Positions 11,204 to 22,838 of a stretch of DNA of 64,000 nucleotides are shown piece by piece (the first letter of the stretch is position 1; each line of letters starts with the position of its first letter). Origin of the DNA: Euptelea pleiosperma. Its lineage: Eukaryota; Streptophyta; Magnoliopsida; Ranunculales; Eupteleaceae. The notes beneath the pieces are model-generated. The model searched no databases. It saw only the letters and a list, made by a program, of their open reading frames with translations, and was not told the DNA's origin. Both the position numbers and the translations under genes were made by a program. The DNA lies in the NCBI GenBank assembly GCA_035048495.1, contig CM068553.1:22693190-22757189 (forward strand), read 5' to 3'.

Positions 11204-12929
11204 CTGCCCAGGTGCATGAGCAGATGAGAAGACAATATCTCAACAAAATTAATTAAGACACAACAAGCAAGACTATATTGAACATTGAGACCACCAAATT
11301 CTGGAACTCTTTTAGAAAATTTCAAGTACTAAACAGACCCTCTATTAATATCACAAGCAAACAATAAATACAAATCATCAAGACAAACTTATTGATCAAG
11401 CAAAGATCACAAGAATGCAGCAAGAAAGTGAAGATCAAACTCGTTATTTAGCAATTTCTAGGCAAAAACCATAGATTTCAGAAACAACAAAAACTAATGA
11501 ACAAAATAGTATAACTCAAAATCAAAGTTTGCCTCGAATAGATCTCTGAAAACTAAACAAATCATAAGTTTGTCGCTAGAAGTGTTGGTATCATATAGTG
11601 TGGATACAGGTATGCTAGGCATGTTGAACTATCTAGGTATCATTTGAAATGAGACAAAGAAGAATCATCAGAATCTATACAATATCATTTGGTTCTTCAG
11701 TCTTTTATTGTATTTGAGAATCCAGACGAAACATATAAAATGAAACATGCCTTTGACCTTGAGGAAGAACTTCTATTGTTTCGTTGACCGTTGGGAGTAT
11801 TCGATTGCATTCCAATATGGAATGCAACAGTTTGTTGGTTATTGGATCAGCTAGGAACTCGCCAAACTGATTGGTAATTCAGCAGAAACATATAAAGAAA
11901 CTAAACCTAAGCATGGTGGAGAACAAAGGATTGCTAAACTACAACAACTGATTTTTTGCACAAATCTTCCAAAAAGAAAACAATTCATGCATGTGTTCAT
12001 TTTCCTCTCAAAGGGTACTTATGAAGCTAATTGGATGTTATACCAAGGGAACTCAGAGCCTAGAATGTCATATAGACATTACAACTCTGTAAGGTTTCCT
12101 TGTGTATTTTTTGCCCTGGACCAAATTGTTAAGAGTATACTTGCCAAAGGTACAATTTTGAGAAAATGAATTAATGACCTGAAAGCACCTAACATAAATT
12201 CCATATGGGATGCCTAATGAAAAAGAAACATTACTTATTCCCCATTTTTTACATCCCTTTCCCATATGGGATGCAATTCCAAAGTTATATCTCTCATGGA
12301 AACCAAAGTCCATTTGAAAATAATAAGTATTTTACTAAATATCTGAACTATTTCCTCAAGCTGCAATGCGAGATATAAATAGATGGACATTACTACTTAG
12401 CTATACACGATACACATATTCAGAAAAGAAAAGATCAAAGGTCTCAACTGTGACAAGAAAATATAGAGCTCCATCCTTAACATCAAAGAATCAAAATTGA
12501 GGGCAAACGACATGAAAAGAAGAAAACAAAGAGACCCATCAACTAATTTTCCATTCTCATAATAACAAAATGGACAAAACAGAATATCATGAACATTTTT
12601 TGAAATTTAGAGTTCATCAATAGAGAGAAAGGGTACAACCTGAAGACCTCGTGCTTCTCATGTTGCAGCTAGTTGCACAGCAAATGAAGAGCACGACTTC
12701 AAGAGACTGAATCTTAAGCTTCTGAGACGACGCACTTACAGATTCTGATCACACAGTGAGACTAAATTCAACATTTTAGTAAAAAAAGTTAAAGAAACAA
12801 ATACACAAAGATGACTCAATTCTACCACCCGAACATAGTCAAGCATACAAAAGAAATTCTTGCACGATCCATGAAGAAATTATTCAATGGATCCCAATTA
12901 CATTTTAAAGACTACAATGAACTAACGAA
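11204..12929. other. CACTA interior, nothing recognised
   Basis: A/T-rich sequence with short minus-strand ORFs lacking family features. No transposase motif was found. Confidence 0.4.
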
Positions 12930-13400
12930 GGTGTAAAAGGGTTATAACGGTATAACGGACTGGGGGCGTTACCACTTTTCCCATTATAATGGTCGCTATA
13001 ATGAATTGTGATGCTCAGAGGCAAAAATGGAAAATAAAGGGAAAAATGGCATTGAAATTCAAATTTTCAAAAACAGAAAATAATGGAAATTATGGCTTTT
13101 TTCACAAAATTTTCCAAAAGATGAGGGTCGTTATTTTCGATATAATGGAAAATAACAGCCATTATAATGAAAATAACGGCCGTTATTTTTAAAGCAATTT
13201 CAGGGTTCATAACATTACGGGGGAGGTCTGCATCCGTTATAACGGCTGTTATTTTCGTTATAACGGAAAATAGCTATTATAACGAAAATAACAGTCATTA
13301 TTTTTAAAGCATTTTAATGGTTTATAAAGTAACGGGGGAGGTTGGCATCCGTCATAGCGCCCCTTATTTTCCTTATAACGGCCATTTTTTAAACCATGGA
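12930..13400. repeat. Cluster of palindromic GTTATAACGG words
   Basis: About a dozen short palindromes of two related types, CGTTATAACG and CCATTATAATGG or GGAAAATAACGGCCGTTATTTT (in two pieces), lie within 470 bases. A longer unit is present twice: TAACGGGGGAGGTCTGCATC near 13216 and TAACGGGGGAGGTTGGCATC near 13331. It lies in the CACTA but does not resemble its subterminal repeat. Confidence 0.6.
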
Positions 13401-14164
13401 ACTAACAACCAAAGTATTCTAAGCAAGCAAACACCCATTAGCTTTCTTAATCAGATTTAAACTACTAAAAAATCAATTGAAAACACACTCAACGTGCAAA
13501 ATAACGGTCAAGAAGGTCGTTTACCGTACATCCAGCACCTCGGAAAAGTAATGACCCACGACCAAACAATAACATCTTAAAATCAGGAAGGTTCCCAAGG
13601 GGTGCCGCTAATGTAATTGACCTAGAACAGTGAACATGAGATTTAGAATAGGATTTATCATCCAACAATGTGCAATCATAAGATATTCCCACATTGTGCA
13701 ATCACAAAGTTCCTACTGAAATTTCAAATACTTATAATCTCAAATGTGGCAAACCTAACATGTAGGTGTAAATTTAAAATATAAAACTAAGGATAACTTC
13801 AGATGATGTAGCATTATATAAATATAAGTTCATATAAATACAAAAGATGAGAAAAAGAAAGGATTCTCACCTCCATTTTTTAAATCAACTCTCAACTTAA
13901 AGTATGCCCACGTCTTACAAGACCCTTATATCATGTTGTACACAATCATATATTCAACAAGAGGTATTCCTACCAAAAAACACAAGAGGAATACTATGTT
14001 ATAGGATCCTATTGGAACTACCAATGCATTCACATGACATTCTAAAATATAGTGCTATTTATTTGGAAGTATGGTCAAGGATATTGAATGAGTGTATAAT
14101 TAGCTTATGACCCTAGTGATATGTGGAATTCCACAAGTCTTGCAAAATTGAGTTTGGCTAGAAT
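13401..14164. other. CACTA interior next to retroelement A
   Basis: A/T-rich DNA with a minus-strand open stretch at 13489-13701 that I cannot assign. No boundary signals were seen before the ATTGC duplication of element A. Confidence 0.4.
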
Positions 14165-14169
14165 ATTGC
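14165..14169. repeat. Target duplication of element A, left copy
   Basis: ATTGC here and at 25996-26000 flank element A exactly at its TG...CA ends. Confidence 0.88.
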
Positions 14170-17100
14170 TGAAAGTAGGGTATTTTCCGCGTCGTTGGTT
14201 ACGGAAACCCTAACTTCAACACATTTTTAATTTATCCGAGACATTTAACCTGTAAAATGAGCAGTTTTGCATAGTGGCTCGTGTCGGATATCGATCTGCA
14301 CTCGGGATTAGTTGGATTAGCGCGAATAAGAACATAAAATGACAGATAATATACAAGAGAAAAAGGAGAATGATGGAAGAGATGAGAAGGGCGAGTCGAT
14401 TTAAAACACATCCAAGAGATCCAGAAAATACTAAAATCATCAAAATCAAATTGCATTAATTAAACTGTTGCTTACATGAAATAAATGACAGAAATAAATA
14501 AAGCGGTAAATCTATTCTAGAAAGCATGTAAGAAAGCATGTAAAGAGAACTTTTTAGAGAGAGAGGAAGAAGGTAGAGAGAGAATTTTCACACCTCGGTC
14601 GTTTACTGGCCGACAAGGTAGAGGTGAGAGAAAAACTCACCCTCTTGCATTCACCGAATGGAGTCGGTGGTGCAAAAAGGCGATCAGCCTGGGGATTCTA
14701 GAGATAGAATCTCACTAACCCTAGAGAGAGAAAATGAACCCTAGAAAGAGAACATGTTTCTAGAGAGAGAGCCTAGAGAGAGAAAGTAAAAGAAGAGAGA
14801 GAAAGTGAAGAAGGAAGAAGATTATCTTGTACGCACTTACCATGGCAAGTTCGATCGGCCCAAGGATTGATGGCCACGTGGATTGCACATGTGGTGCACC
14901 ATGAAGAGGATGTTGCTGGCCAGTGCACCTATACACATGCAGCAAGGAGATCAATGGCATAGTGTGGTGCACGCATGTTGCTGTTGCAAGGAAAAGGAGA
15001 AGGTGGACGTGAATTGGTGGAGATGACGTGCACGTCTGTAGGTCCAGCAAGGTTGCTGGTTTCTAGAAGTGGACTCATGGCCTGGTGGATCTGTGAGGCA
15101 CGTGGTGCATAGGTGAAGGTGTTGAAGAGAGAACCTGAATGGCCTGTACTTAGTTGCAGGAGTGGTGGAAGAAGGTGAAAGCACCAGCAGGAGGCGTGCA
15201 CAGATGTGAAAAACGGTGGTGGTGGAAGGTGACCGGCCGGACTATGGAGAGAGAAGGAGCAGGCGGTGTGAAGAAGATGGAGGTAGACCATTCAGCATAG
15301 CGGAGAGGACGGACGGACCTGCTAGGTGGTGGTTGGTGGTGATGGATGGAGAAGGAGGCGCTGACTGTTGGTGGCGCTCGGGCTCGTGGGCGTGGTGTGC
15401 AGGTATTCACGGTGATGTGAAGTTGCAGACCTGCCGGAGTTGCAGGTCTGCTCGAAACAGTGGTGGACGGAATGGTTGATGGAGGGGATACCGCTGGTTG
15501 TTGGAAGAAGACGTCGGAGTTGCAGGCTGCAACTCCGGTCAAAGATGAGTGGAGAGTTGCAGGAGGTGCTACGTTGCTGCCTCACGCATCAGAGAGAGGA
15601 ATAGATGAAGAAGAAAGGAGGGAGACAGAGAAGATGGAGGTGGTCCAAGAGGAGCTCGCCGGAGAAGACGAACCAGTCCGGCGAGCTTCAAGATGAAGAA
15701 GAACGAGGACAAGAAGCAGAAGAAGAAGAAGAAGAAGAAGAAGAAGAAGAAGAAGAAAAAGGAGAAAGAGAAAAGGAAGAAGAAGGATAGGAGGAGAGGG
15801 GGAGGACCCTCACCGTTGCATCCTGTGGGTGAGGACGGTGGTGGAGCTTGGTTCGCCGGCCGGAGTTGCAAACCTGCAACTCCAGCGAAAGAAAAAGAAG
15901 AAGAAGAAGAAGAAGAAGAAGGAAGAGAAGAAGAAGAAGAAGAAGAAGGAAGAGAAGAAGAAGAAGAAGAAGAAGAAGGAAGAGAAGAAGAAGAAGAGGA
16001 AGAAGAAAGAGGAGGAGGAAGAGGCGCTCCACTCCTCACCGGCGATGGCACGCCGGAGGAGAAGAAGAAGAGAAGGGGGAGGGGAAGAGGAAGAAAAAGG
16101 GCGTCCAAGGGGGCGGGAGGAAGAGGAGCTCGAAGGGTTTTTAACCCCTCTCCTCAAGTAGAAACCGTGGGTTTCTAAACTTAGAAACTCAGGGTTTTAA
16201 AAAAAAAATTTTTTATTTTATTTTTTATTTTTTATTATTTTATTTTTATTTTTATTTTTGAACTAGGGGGTTTGCGGGCCTGGGCTCGAGGTTAATGGGC
16301 CGTTTGGCCATGACCACTAGGCCAAGAGATGATGCCACGTGTTGGCCAGTGGTTGGCCAAATGGGAACGCTAAAAACGTGGGCCCTGAGTGCTTCGGCCA
16401 TGGGCCAGAAGGTAGATGAGTAGGATAGTGGGCCACTGGGCTCGATGGATGTGCACCTCTTACGAGGCTGCGGGTTAGGGTGTGTTTGGTTGCCAGGGGA
16501 GAAAAATGCATTTTTCTTTCCTCGGAGATCGAGCTCTGCTCTCTCTCATCTACAATCAACCCTAGGATCAACCGAGTTCTAGAGATTGCGATTTTACAAT
16601 GGAGATTGGGTGGGTGATAGGATGGATGATCGAATGATATGAGGCACGATCGGATGGTCGGATGCATAGAATTGATAGATCAGATGGTGATCTATAGAGA
16701 TCCAACGGCCCGATGGAAGATCCAACAGTCAGAAAGCTAAGGGAGATGAGACAGAGCCAATGGGCAGGAGTTCTGGGGTTAGGTCAATAGATTCGAGGAC
16801 CGAGAGATGAAGAGAGAGAGAATAAGGAGAGATGAGAGAGAAAATATCAGAGAAAGTATTGGCAGAGGGGCATGAACCCTGGTTGTCAATAGTTCTTCAC
16901 TTGAGCTTTGCCAGTAGAGCAGGCTATCATTTGATGTGGCTTTAAATGCTTTGGTCCTTTTCTTGGTTATCAGCTCTCCCGCTCTTGTGGTTCCTTGGGC
17001 CAGCTTTTCGATCCCCTTGTTCAGCCCGTAATAGGCTCATATCTTCTAGACATAGCCTGTGGACTCTTTAAGCTTTGACAATGGGTTTTCATGATCCATG

Positions 17101-17368
17101 TGGGCCCACAAGTCTCGAGAATCATCCAATCAGGTTTCCTGTGACAGAAGAAGCGCGTAATGAGAATTAATCAGAACGGCTTAATATCTAGACTTTCGAA
17201 AATGTGTTTAATGCATGCAAATATACCATTTCGTCCAGAAAAGTGTGTTCTATGCAACGAGATAGACTCTTACGTAGAAAAGTAGATAATTAGAGCAATT
17301 TTACGTAGGAGAGTGCGATAACGCTAAGAGTATAATTGCTTAAAATAAGCACTTTTGAGCGAATATCA
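14170..17368 (-). mobile_element. Element A 3' LTR
   Basis: The ends are conserved with all family members. In plus orientation, roughly the first 500 bases (the downstream end in sense) and roughly the last 270 bases (the sense start) are shared. The centre has GAA arrays (about 15717-15775 and 15893-16015), inverted-repeat motifs at 15514-15536 and 15860-15885, and on the minus strand a splice donor CCATG|GTAAGT (plus 14835-14840). Poly-Glu, poly-Lys or poly-Ser reading frames here are products of the GAA array, not genes. Confidence 0.88.
15717..16015. repeat. GAA/AAG arrays in the element A 3' LTR
   Basis: Two nearly pure (GAA)n stretches are separated by a 26-base inverted-repeat motif at 15860-15885 and about 80 bases of ordinary DNA. 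The right LTR has the same layout with fewer repeats (24385-24415 and 24545-24630). The difference explains much of the LTR length difference. Confidence 0.85.
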
Positions 17369-19293
17369 CAACCCCCAACCAGCATATTGCCAATCCTTGG
17401 CAATTAGTGCGAAATAAATGAGCTTAAAAGGGCTCTGCACATGCTGCACACTTTTTCATATTAGCTCAGGGAAAATACCGTTCGTCAAATCATTGAATGG
17501 ATGCAAAAATAGTTACATGCTAGCGAAGAGTTGGAAAGTTTTGGCAAGACTACAGACTGATAATCATGACCCAGAATAGTCAGACTCTGCGTGTGTGTGT
17601 GCTCAACCTTCTCATCATCTTACAGTAAAGATTTCCAGATCACCTCTAAGTTTTTATGCCTCGACCTCAAATCTCACATGTTTAGCACTCAGAATAGAAT
17701 CACACTCGAAGGGTTTTCTTCTTTTCTCTCAATTTATATGTGAGGAGATGTGTTGATGAAAGTAAAGATCTCACATATGTATTATTTGAAGGAAGGACAT
17801 CTTTAACAGAAGAAGATCTCATGATTGAAATACCACTTCACTCGGGAACGTCAGATCAAACTCTATAGCTTCTCTTTCTCCAATCTCCTCATTTTATGAT
17901 CGTGCTATCCTAGAATCAAGTAGGACTTTCCTGGGTTGTAATGAGGCTTAGGTCAGGTGTAGAAAAATAAAGGTATACAGGATTTCAAAGATCTTGAGAG
18001 GATATTGCCATTTTCTTGCATTTTTCCTGCGGCGTAACACCATTATCTGGTTCTTTTTCCCTTTTTTTTGTATTTTTCTCTTTTTCTTGATATTTCTGAG
18101 ACTGCTCAATTTCTTTTTAGCACTTTTTCATACTTTCTTTTCATATTTTGTTTTCAGCTTGAACCACTTTCTTTTCCTTTTGATTCTTCTTCTTTACTTT
18201 TCTTTTCACTCTTTTGTCCATCTCAAAATAAGGGTAGCCAGTCATGCTTCGTAGCTATATTGGATTTTAGGTTGATGGGTTTACAAAGAAAAGGCTTTTA
18301 TAGAAGGGTTCAAGAGGTTTCTAGTGAAGTATAATTCAGGTGAGTAAAAAGGCTGAATGGTTCAGAAAAAATGACCTAAATCATTTTCTAGGATTTGCAC
18401 TATCATGTATACTGTCTTAACTGGATACAGAGAAGGTTCTGTCGTAGTAATCCAATGTTGATGTCGTTCTGAGTTTTATGATCGAAGCAAAAGATAATGA
18501 GATCTCTCAACGAATATTGCGGGCATGAAGAATAGTGAGTCATCTTGTGACTCAGGATTAATGTATAATTCTCTGAAATGATTAAAGGCTCAAAAGCTTA
18601 CTGGGTTAGGTCTCCACAATTCTTCTCACAGGATCTCTAGAATTTCCAAACTTAGGATGACTCTGATGTTGATAGTGTACAATTGTGCCGAATCTGAGTT
18701 TTTCTAAGTTTTCAAACCTGCTGTAGTCACACTTGACTTGACTCAACGCCAACAAAAATTGACATCCTCAATATTAACTTAACGGAGGTTTTCAGCTCAT
18801 CAAAGTCAGGGTATTTGACACATTTTTTGAAATTCTAGAAAACTTTTGGAGAACATCGGAAATCACCCCAAAAACAAGATTTTTTTTTTTTTCAAAATGA
18901 AGACATGAGTTTTGGTAAATACCCACCCCCAACCAAAATATAGCACCGTCCTCGGTGCTCATGACGGGGAGATAAAATGATAACAAATCAGTGATGATGA
19001 TGCAAAGACTCAGGAAGGATGTTACCAAGTCGGCAGAAACTCGACAGTGTGTGGTACCTGATGATCGGAAGAATGAATGTACCTGCATTTTCAGAGATAT
19101 AACATTAATAACACATGCATGAGACTCATGTACTCTAGGAATACCGGAATTGCCTTTCCGAAAGCGCTAAGTTTTACGTCTTCAGCCAGACATGACGGGG
19201 GTATATCAAGTACCCCCAACCAGGTTAAAACTCATGGAGACTGAGTGAATCTGCAGTCTTCCTGACACCTAAGGTGGAAGGGAAACAACTATC
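17369..19293 (-). other. Element A 3' untranslated interior with polypurine tract
   Basis: Downstream of the gag-like ORF in sense. At the LTR border the minus strand reads CTGGTTGGGGGTTG, the likely polypurine tract. The region is about 1.9 kb with no coding features; its plus strand has a T-rich stretch with accidental hydrophobic ORFs. The same sequence recurs in element B at 28128-30090. Confidence 0.7.
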
Positions 19294-21042
19294 CTATCCC
19301 TTGTCTAGGTATACCTGTGTAGAACAGGTCTTTCTCAGTGTAGACTGAGAGAAGGGCATTGAGCTCTCTGAGCAGACCGGCAAAAGTACAGAGTTGATCT
19401 GGGAGGATCGAAGCTTCTCAGTAAAGATTGAGAGGAGAGTAGTAGTGGGTTCTCTGACCATGGTTAGCAGAGCCGAAAACTCATTGAGTTTAGTGGGAAT
19501 GTATCTGAATGGAGCAGACTCCTGCAGATCAGTAATACCAAAATTGTCTGACTCTGAGATGAAGTCAGACTCAAAGTGTTCTTGACACTTGGATAATTTA
19601 TCCTCGAGAGAGTCCTGAATTAGACTCTCCATGACATACGGTTCATCGACAACATCGACGTAGGGTGACGGGTGAAAACTGTTGACCTCTCCCTTGATGT
19701 TTCCTAATTTGATAGGGATGTTCCAATCCCTACATTCAATATGTCCCTCCTCGGTGGGGATCGGTAGGTCCAGGATAGCGGGAGGCCCATTTTCTAGACA
19801 CGGCTCATGAGTAGGAATGTCTACATTCAGAGCAGAGAGAGAATTATCAGAGATAGAGATGGGACTAAGTTCCTCTGTGCTCAGTCCAGAAGTTGGTGCT
19901 GTTAAGGGCACCAAAGATTGAGACTCGGGTGCATCACTATTGTTGCACAATCCAAGGGAGATGGGGAGGAACGGTAGATCAATGACAGTTGGGATCCTCC
20001 GATCGAGACACAGCTCAGTGTCATGAAGATCGACATCAGGGGCAGCAGAGGTAGAGTGAGAATTAGGTTGCTCTGAGGTAGGTTCAAGATTTGGTGCTGT
20101 TAAAGCCACCGAATAAGGAAACACTGGCTCCTCAATAATCAAGCTTGATCTAGGGGTGGTAACAACTTCTATTTCATCTTGGCAATTCTGGTACTTGGTC
20201 CAATTGTGCGACTCCTCATTATAGACAGTGGCCATGTCACTCTCCTCAAGATAGGCTATTGGTGGGCTAGTGAAGTTGACTTCCTCTCTCTTATTTTCTA
20301 ATTGAGCTAGACGTTGCTCCAAGCTCTCCATAGATAGCTGTTGTTGGTGCTCTAGACCTTGGAAATACTGTTGTTGCTGGGCAATGTACTGAGAGAGAAG
20401 GTCCTCTAGACCGGGTTTAGTAGCCAACGGAGGCGGTTCAGCCAAGGGGAGCTGAGGTGCCAACTCTTGATTGTAGTCCGACTGGGTATGAAAGTTGTAA
20501 GGCAAAGTGGAGTCTGGGATGAGTTGCTGACTCTGGAAATCCTGAGGGGCCCACTGTTGATCAGAATAGTCATTCTGTGGATATGACGGGTACTGGGATT
20601 GCGAGTATTGCCAGTCATACTCTCCAGTGGGTTGATGGAACCCGGAAGGATAATTATCCTGTGGCAGTTGCTGCGGGAGGGCAGACTGTTCCCAACCAAA
20701 GTTATGGTGACTCCTATTATCCGGATAATAAGTGTTGTCATAAGAGGTCTGCATTGGAGATGGAAAGGTACAGACATCTTGTTGGATAGGAGGGTAATAT
20801 CCTATAGACTGGGAATGGTACACAGGTTGCTGGACCGCGGCTCGAAGGGCAGAGACTGAATTTTTAAGCTCTTGGAGTACAGAATTGTACTCCGGATCTC
20901 GGTGATTATCATACCCTGTAGAAGTGTGCGAGACTGGAGTATCATGATGATACGCAGAATTGTCATACCATTGTTGAGAGTGATCACCTCGATTCTCATA
21001 GAAACTGTAGTAGGTCTCATACAGAGGCCGTTCATCTGCCAT
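19294..21042 (-). CDS. Gag-like protein of element A
   Basis: An uninterrupted 582-codon ORF starting MADERPLYETYYSFYENRGD. The first 200 residues are rich in Tyr, Gln, Asp and Ser. A Gln-rich, coiled-coil-like stretch follows around residues 210-255 (LLSQYIAQQQQYFQGLEH, SMESLEQRLAQLEN), then an acidic, Pro/Ser-rich tail with repeated DLP and ICLDRRIPTVIDLPFLP-type modules (CLDRRIPTVIDLPFLPIS, CLENGPPAILDLPIPTEE). The Gln-rich coiled-coil part resembles the region behind the capsid in Athila/Tat gag proteins; that resemblance is by eye. No CCHC zinc knuckle and no protease motif were seen. The ORF remaining open, while the copy in element B is broken, suggests A is the younger or constrained copy. 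It may package or assemble RNA, but this is inference. Confidence 0.6.
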   Translation of the reverse strand: MADERPLYETYYSFYENRGDHSQQWYDNSAYHHDTPVSHTSTGYDNHRDPEYNSVLQELKNSVSALRAAVQQPVYHSQSIGYYPPIQQDVCTFPSPMQTSYDNTYYPDNRSHHNFGWEQSALPQQLPQDNYPSGFHQPTGEYDWQYSQSQYPSYPQNDYSDQQWAPQDFQSQQLIPDSTLPYNFHTQSDYNQELAPQLPLAEPPPLATKPGLEDLLSQYIAQQQQYFQGLEHQQQLSMESLEQRLAQLENKREEVNFTSPPIAYLEESDMATVYNEESHNWTKYQNCQDEIEVVTTPRSSLIIEEPVFPYSVALTAPNLEPTSEQPNSHSTSAAPDVDLHDTELCLDRRIPTVIDLPFLPISLGLCNNSDAPESQSLVPLTAPTSGLSTEELSPISISDNSLSALNVDIPTHEPCLENGPPAILDLPIPTEEGHIECRDWNIPIKLGNIKGEVNSFHPSPYVDVVDEPYVMESLIQDSLEDKLSKCQEHFESDFISESDNFGITDLQESAPFRYIPTKLNEFSALLTMVREPTTTLLSIFTEKLRSSQINSVLLPVCSESSMPFSQSTLRKTCSTQVYLDKG

Positions 21043-22838
21043 TAGAGGCGATAGAGGGGTGTGGTGGACTAACTCTCAGATCGAGTCAGTAAAAGGTTAG
21101 GACAGGTCCAACCGGGCTTCTACTTGAAAAAGCAAGCCCAACAATTGGCAAAAAGTTGCCAAAAGGAGACACTGGAGTGGTGATTCTAAATGATGCACAC
21201 CAAGCACAGATAATCCTATTCTAAACAATCAGGATATATTTTAGGCATTATCTTGTTAGTTTTGGGTTAGAGTAGATTATGACAGTGGGCGGACCACTGC
21301 TTTATCTTTTAGCCGCCGGACTAACTGTTTGCACTCAGAGGTTCTCACCAGGCTACACTCTTCAGAGCGAATCCTTTAGTACTAACTCTAGTCAACAACA
21401 AGGCAATCCGAAGCCTAGACAGATGTGCGGCACAATGGCTATCTTAAGTACGTCCCAGACTAACCGGATTGGTCAAGTGTATAAGAAGAGTGTTCCCTCG
21501 GGTTAAGCTAAGGTTGGTGCGTATTCCAAGTCCACACGCAACTAACCGCCGAATAGTCCAAGATGCCACGTCGAGCTCAGTGTACTTGAGTAGCAGGGAC
21601 TTATGGGTGTGTTAGAGAACAGAGACCCGCGCTCGTGGTCTTATTTCGATTGGATGTTAAGCGGGTTCGCTTTGTGTGGATTTTTCCTCGAACACCGGGC
21701 TAATTGGCTCTACTTCTTGATTCTTTTTATTATAGATGGATCCTGGGGATCAATTTCAGCTGGAGTGATGAGGTGGGTGATGAAATCCCACCAGTTGTAA
21801 AAGAGCTGGGTCTGCTCGATTAATGTTCAATTATTAATGGCCATGCCACGCAAGTCGAATAATATGTATGCGAAAGCAAATAGACAAGCGGCAATGATTC
21901 ACCCAAATTGCTCTGTATCGCACTCAAGGCGAGGATAGAGACTTACCTCCCGTGGGCCACGCCACAGGGTCGCCTCCGTGGGTTAGGGAGGGGTATCCTA
22001 ATGGGCTTGGGCCTGACTCCACCTCTTTGAGCTTTCGCTCCCTACCCACACTGGATAGTGTTCCTACAGAAACAGTTAGATCGCACGGTCTAGGTATTTG
22101 GGATTCTATTTGGAAGATCCTTGCCTTTTTAGGGTTCACTAAACAAGCACTGGATTTAGGCAAGTTTTTGAATTAATTTCCAAATTCGAGATGGGTTAAA
22201 ATTTAGGAAATCCCAGATTGGAAAATACCTAGATTGGAAAGTTTCCCAAACTGTGGAGATCTTCCAAGAAAGATTTGATTGCGAGATCCCTTACAATTTT
22301 GGGAAATTTCCCAAAATTGAAATCTGCTAGATTTGGGGTGTTTCCTTTTGCAGACTTTTCCAAATTCGAAAGATTTCTAAAGATAGAAATGCTTCTAAAG
22401 AGGAAACTTCTAAGAGGGGAAACCCTAATTAAGCAGAGTTTCAAGATTTTGGAATCTTTCCAAAAATCGCAAATCCTTGATTGGTGATTTCTAAAAATCT
22501 GCAGAATATAAAACCCTAATTTTTTTGAATTTTGATTTTTGAATTTTTTTGGTATTTTCCACTTAATCTAGGGTTTCTCAAAAACCCTAGAACAAGATCT
22601 AGCAGTTATATGGAAAGCAATAAAATTCCTAAATTATTACAAATTGCACTCGGCCTTCCGAGGCATTAAAAATAGTAATTTAAAAATTGCTAAAAATCAC
22701 TAAAAACCAAAAAATAGAAAGTTTCCCGAAAAAGGTCGGGCTGTCCAAATTGAGCAGCTTTCTGATTCAGCAACTTTCCAATTCCATCTTTACGTCCTTT
22801 TTCGCACTCCCGAACACCCCAGCGGCAGCGGCGCCATT
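21043..22838 (-). other. Element A leader and primer-binding site
   Basis: About 1.8 kb between the primer site and the gag-like ORF, with no long ORF. The minus strand starts AA then TGGCGCCGCTGCCGCTGGGG (plus 22817-22836), close to the 3' end complement of tRNA-Asp (TGGCGCCGTTGCCGGGG). Repeated TTTCCAAATT/CCCAAAATT words near 22170-22490 are unexplained. Confidence 0.7.

Noticed and set aside
14760..15542. Several overlapping ORFs of 77-130 codons in the LTRs (repeated at 23429-24211)
   Set aside because: They are duplicated only because the LTR is duplicated, overlap in different frames, and show no domain or consistent codon pattern across LTR types.
15569..16178. Long ORFs rich in Glu, Lys, Arg or Ser in several frames (also 24357-24805)
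   Set aside because: They are translations of GAA/AAG arrays inside an LTR, open in all frames because the trinucleotide has no stop. No protein family.
17994..18254. Phe/Leu-rich hydrophobic ORF, also at 28757-29014
   Set aside because: T-rich untranslated interior of elements A and B; wrong strand relative to the element and altered between copies.
22817..22836. tRNA gene suspected from the tRNA-Asp-like word
   Set aside because: Only the 3'-end complement is present next to an LTR; this is a primer-binding site, not a tRNA gene. The same holds for 47279-47290.
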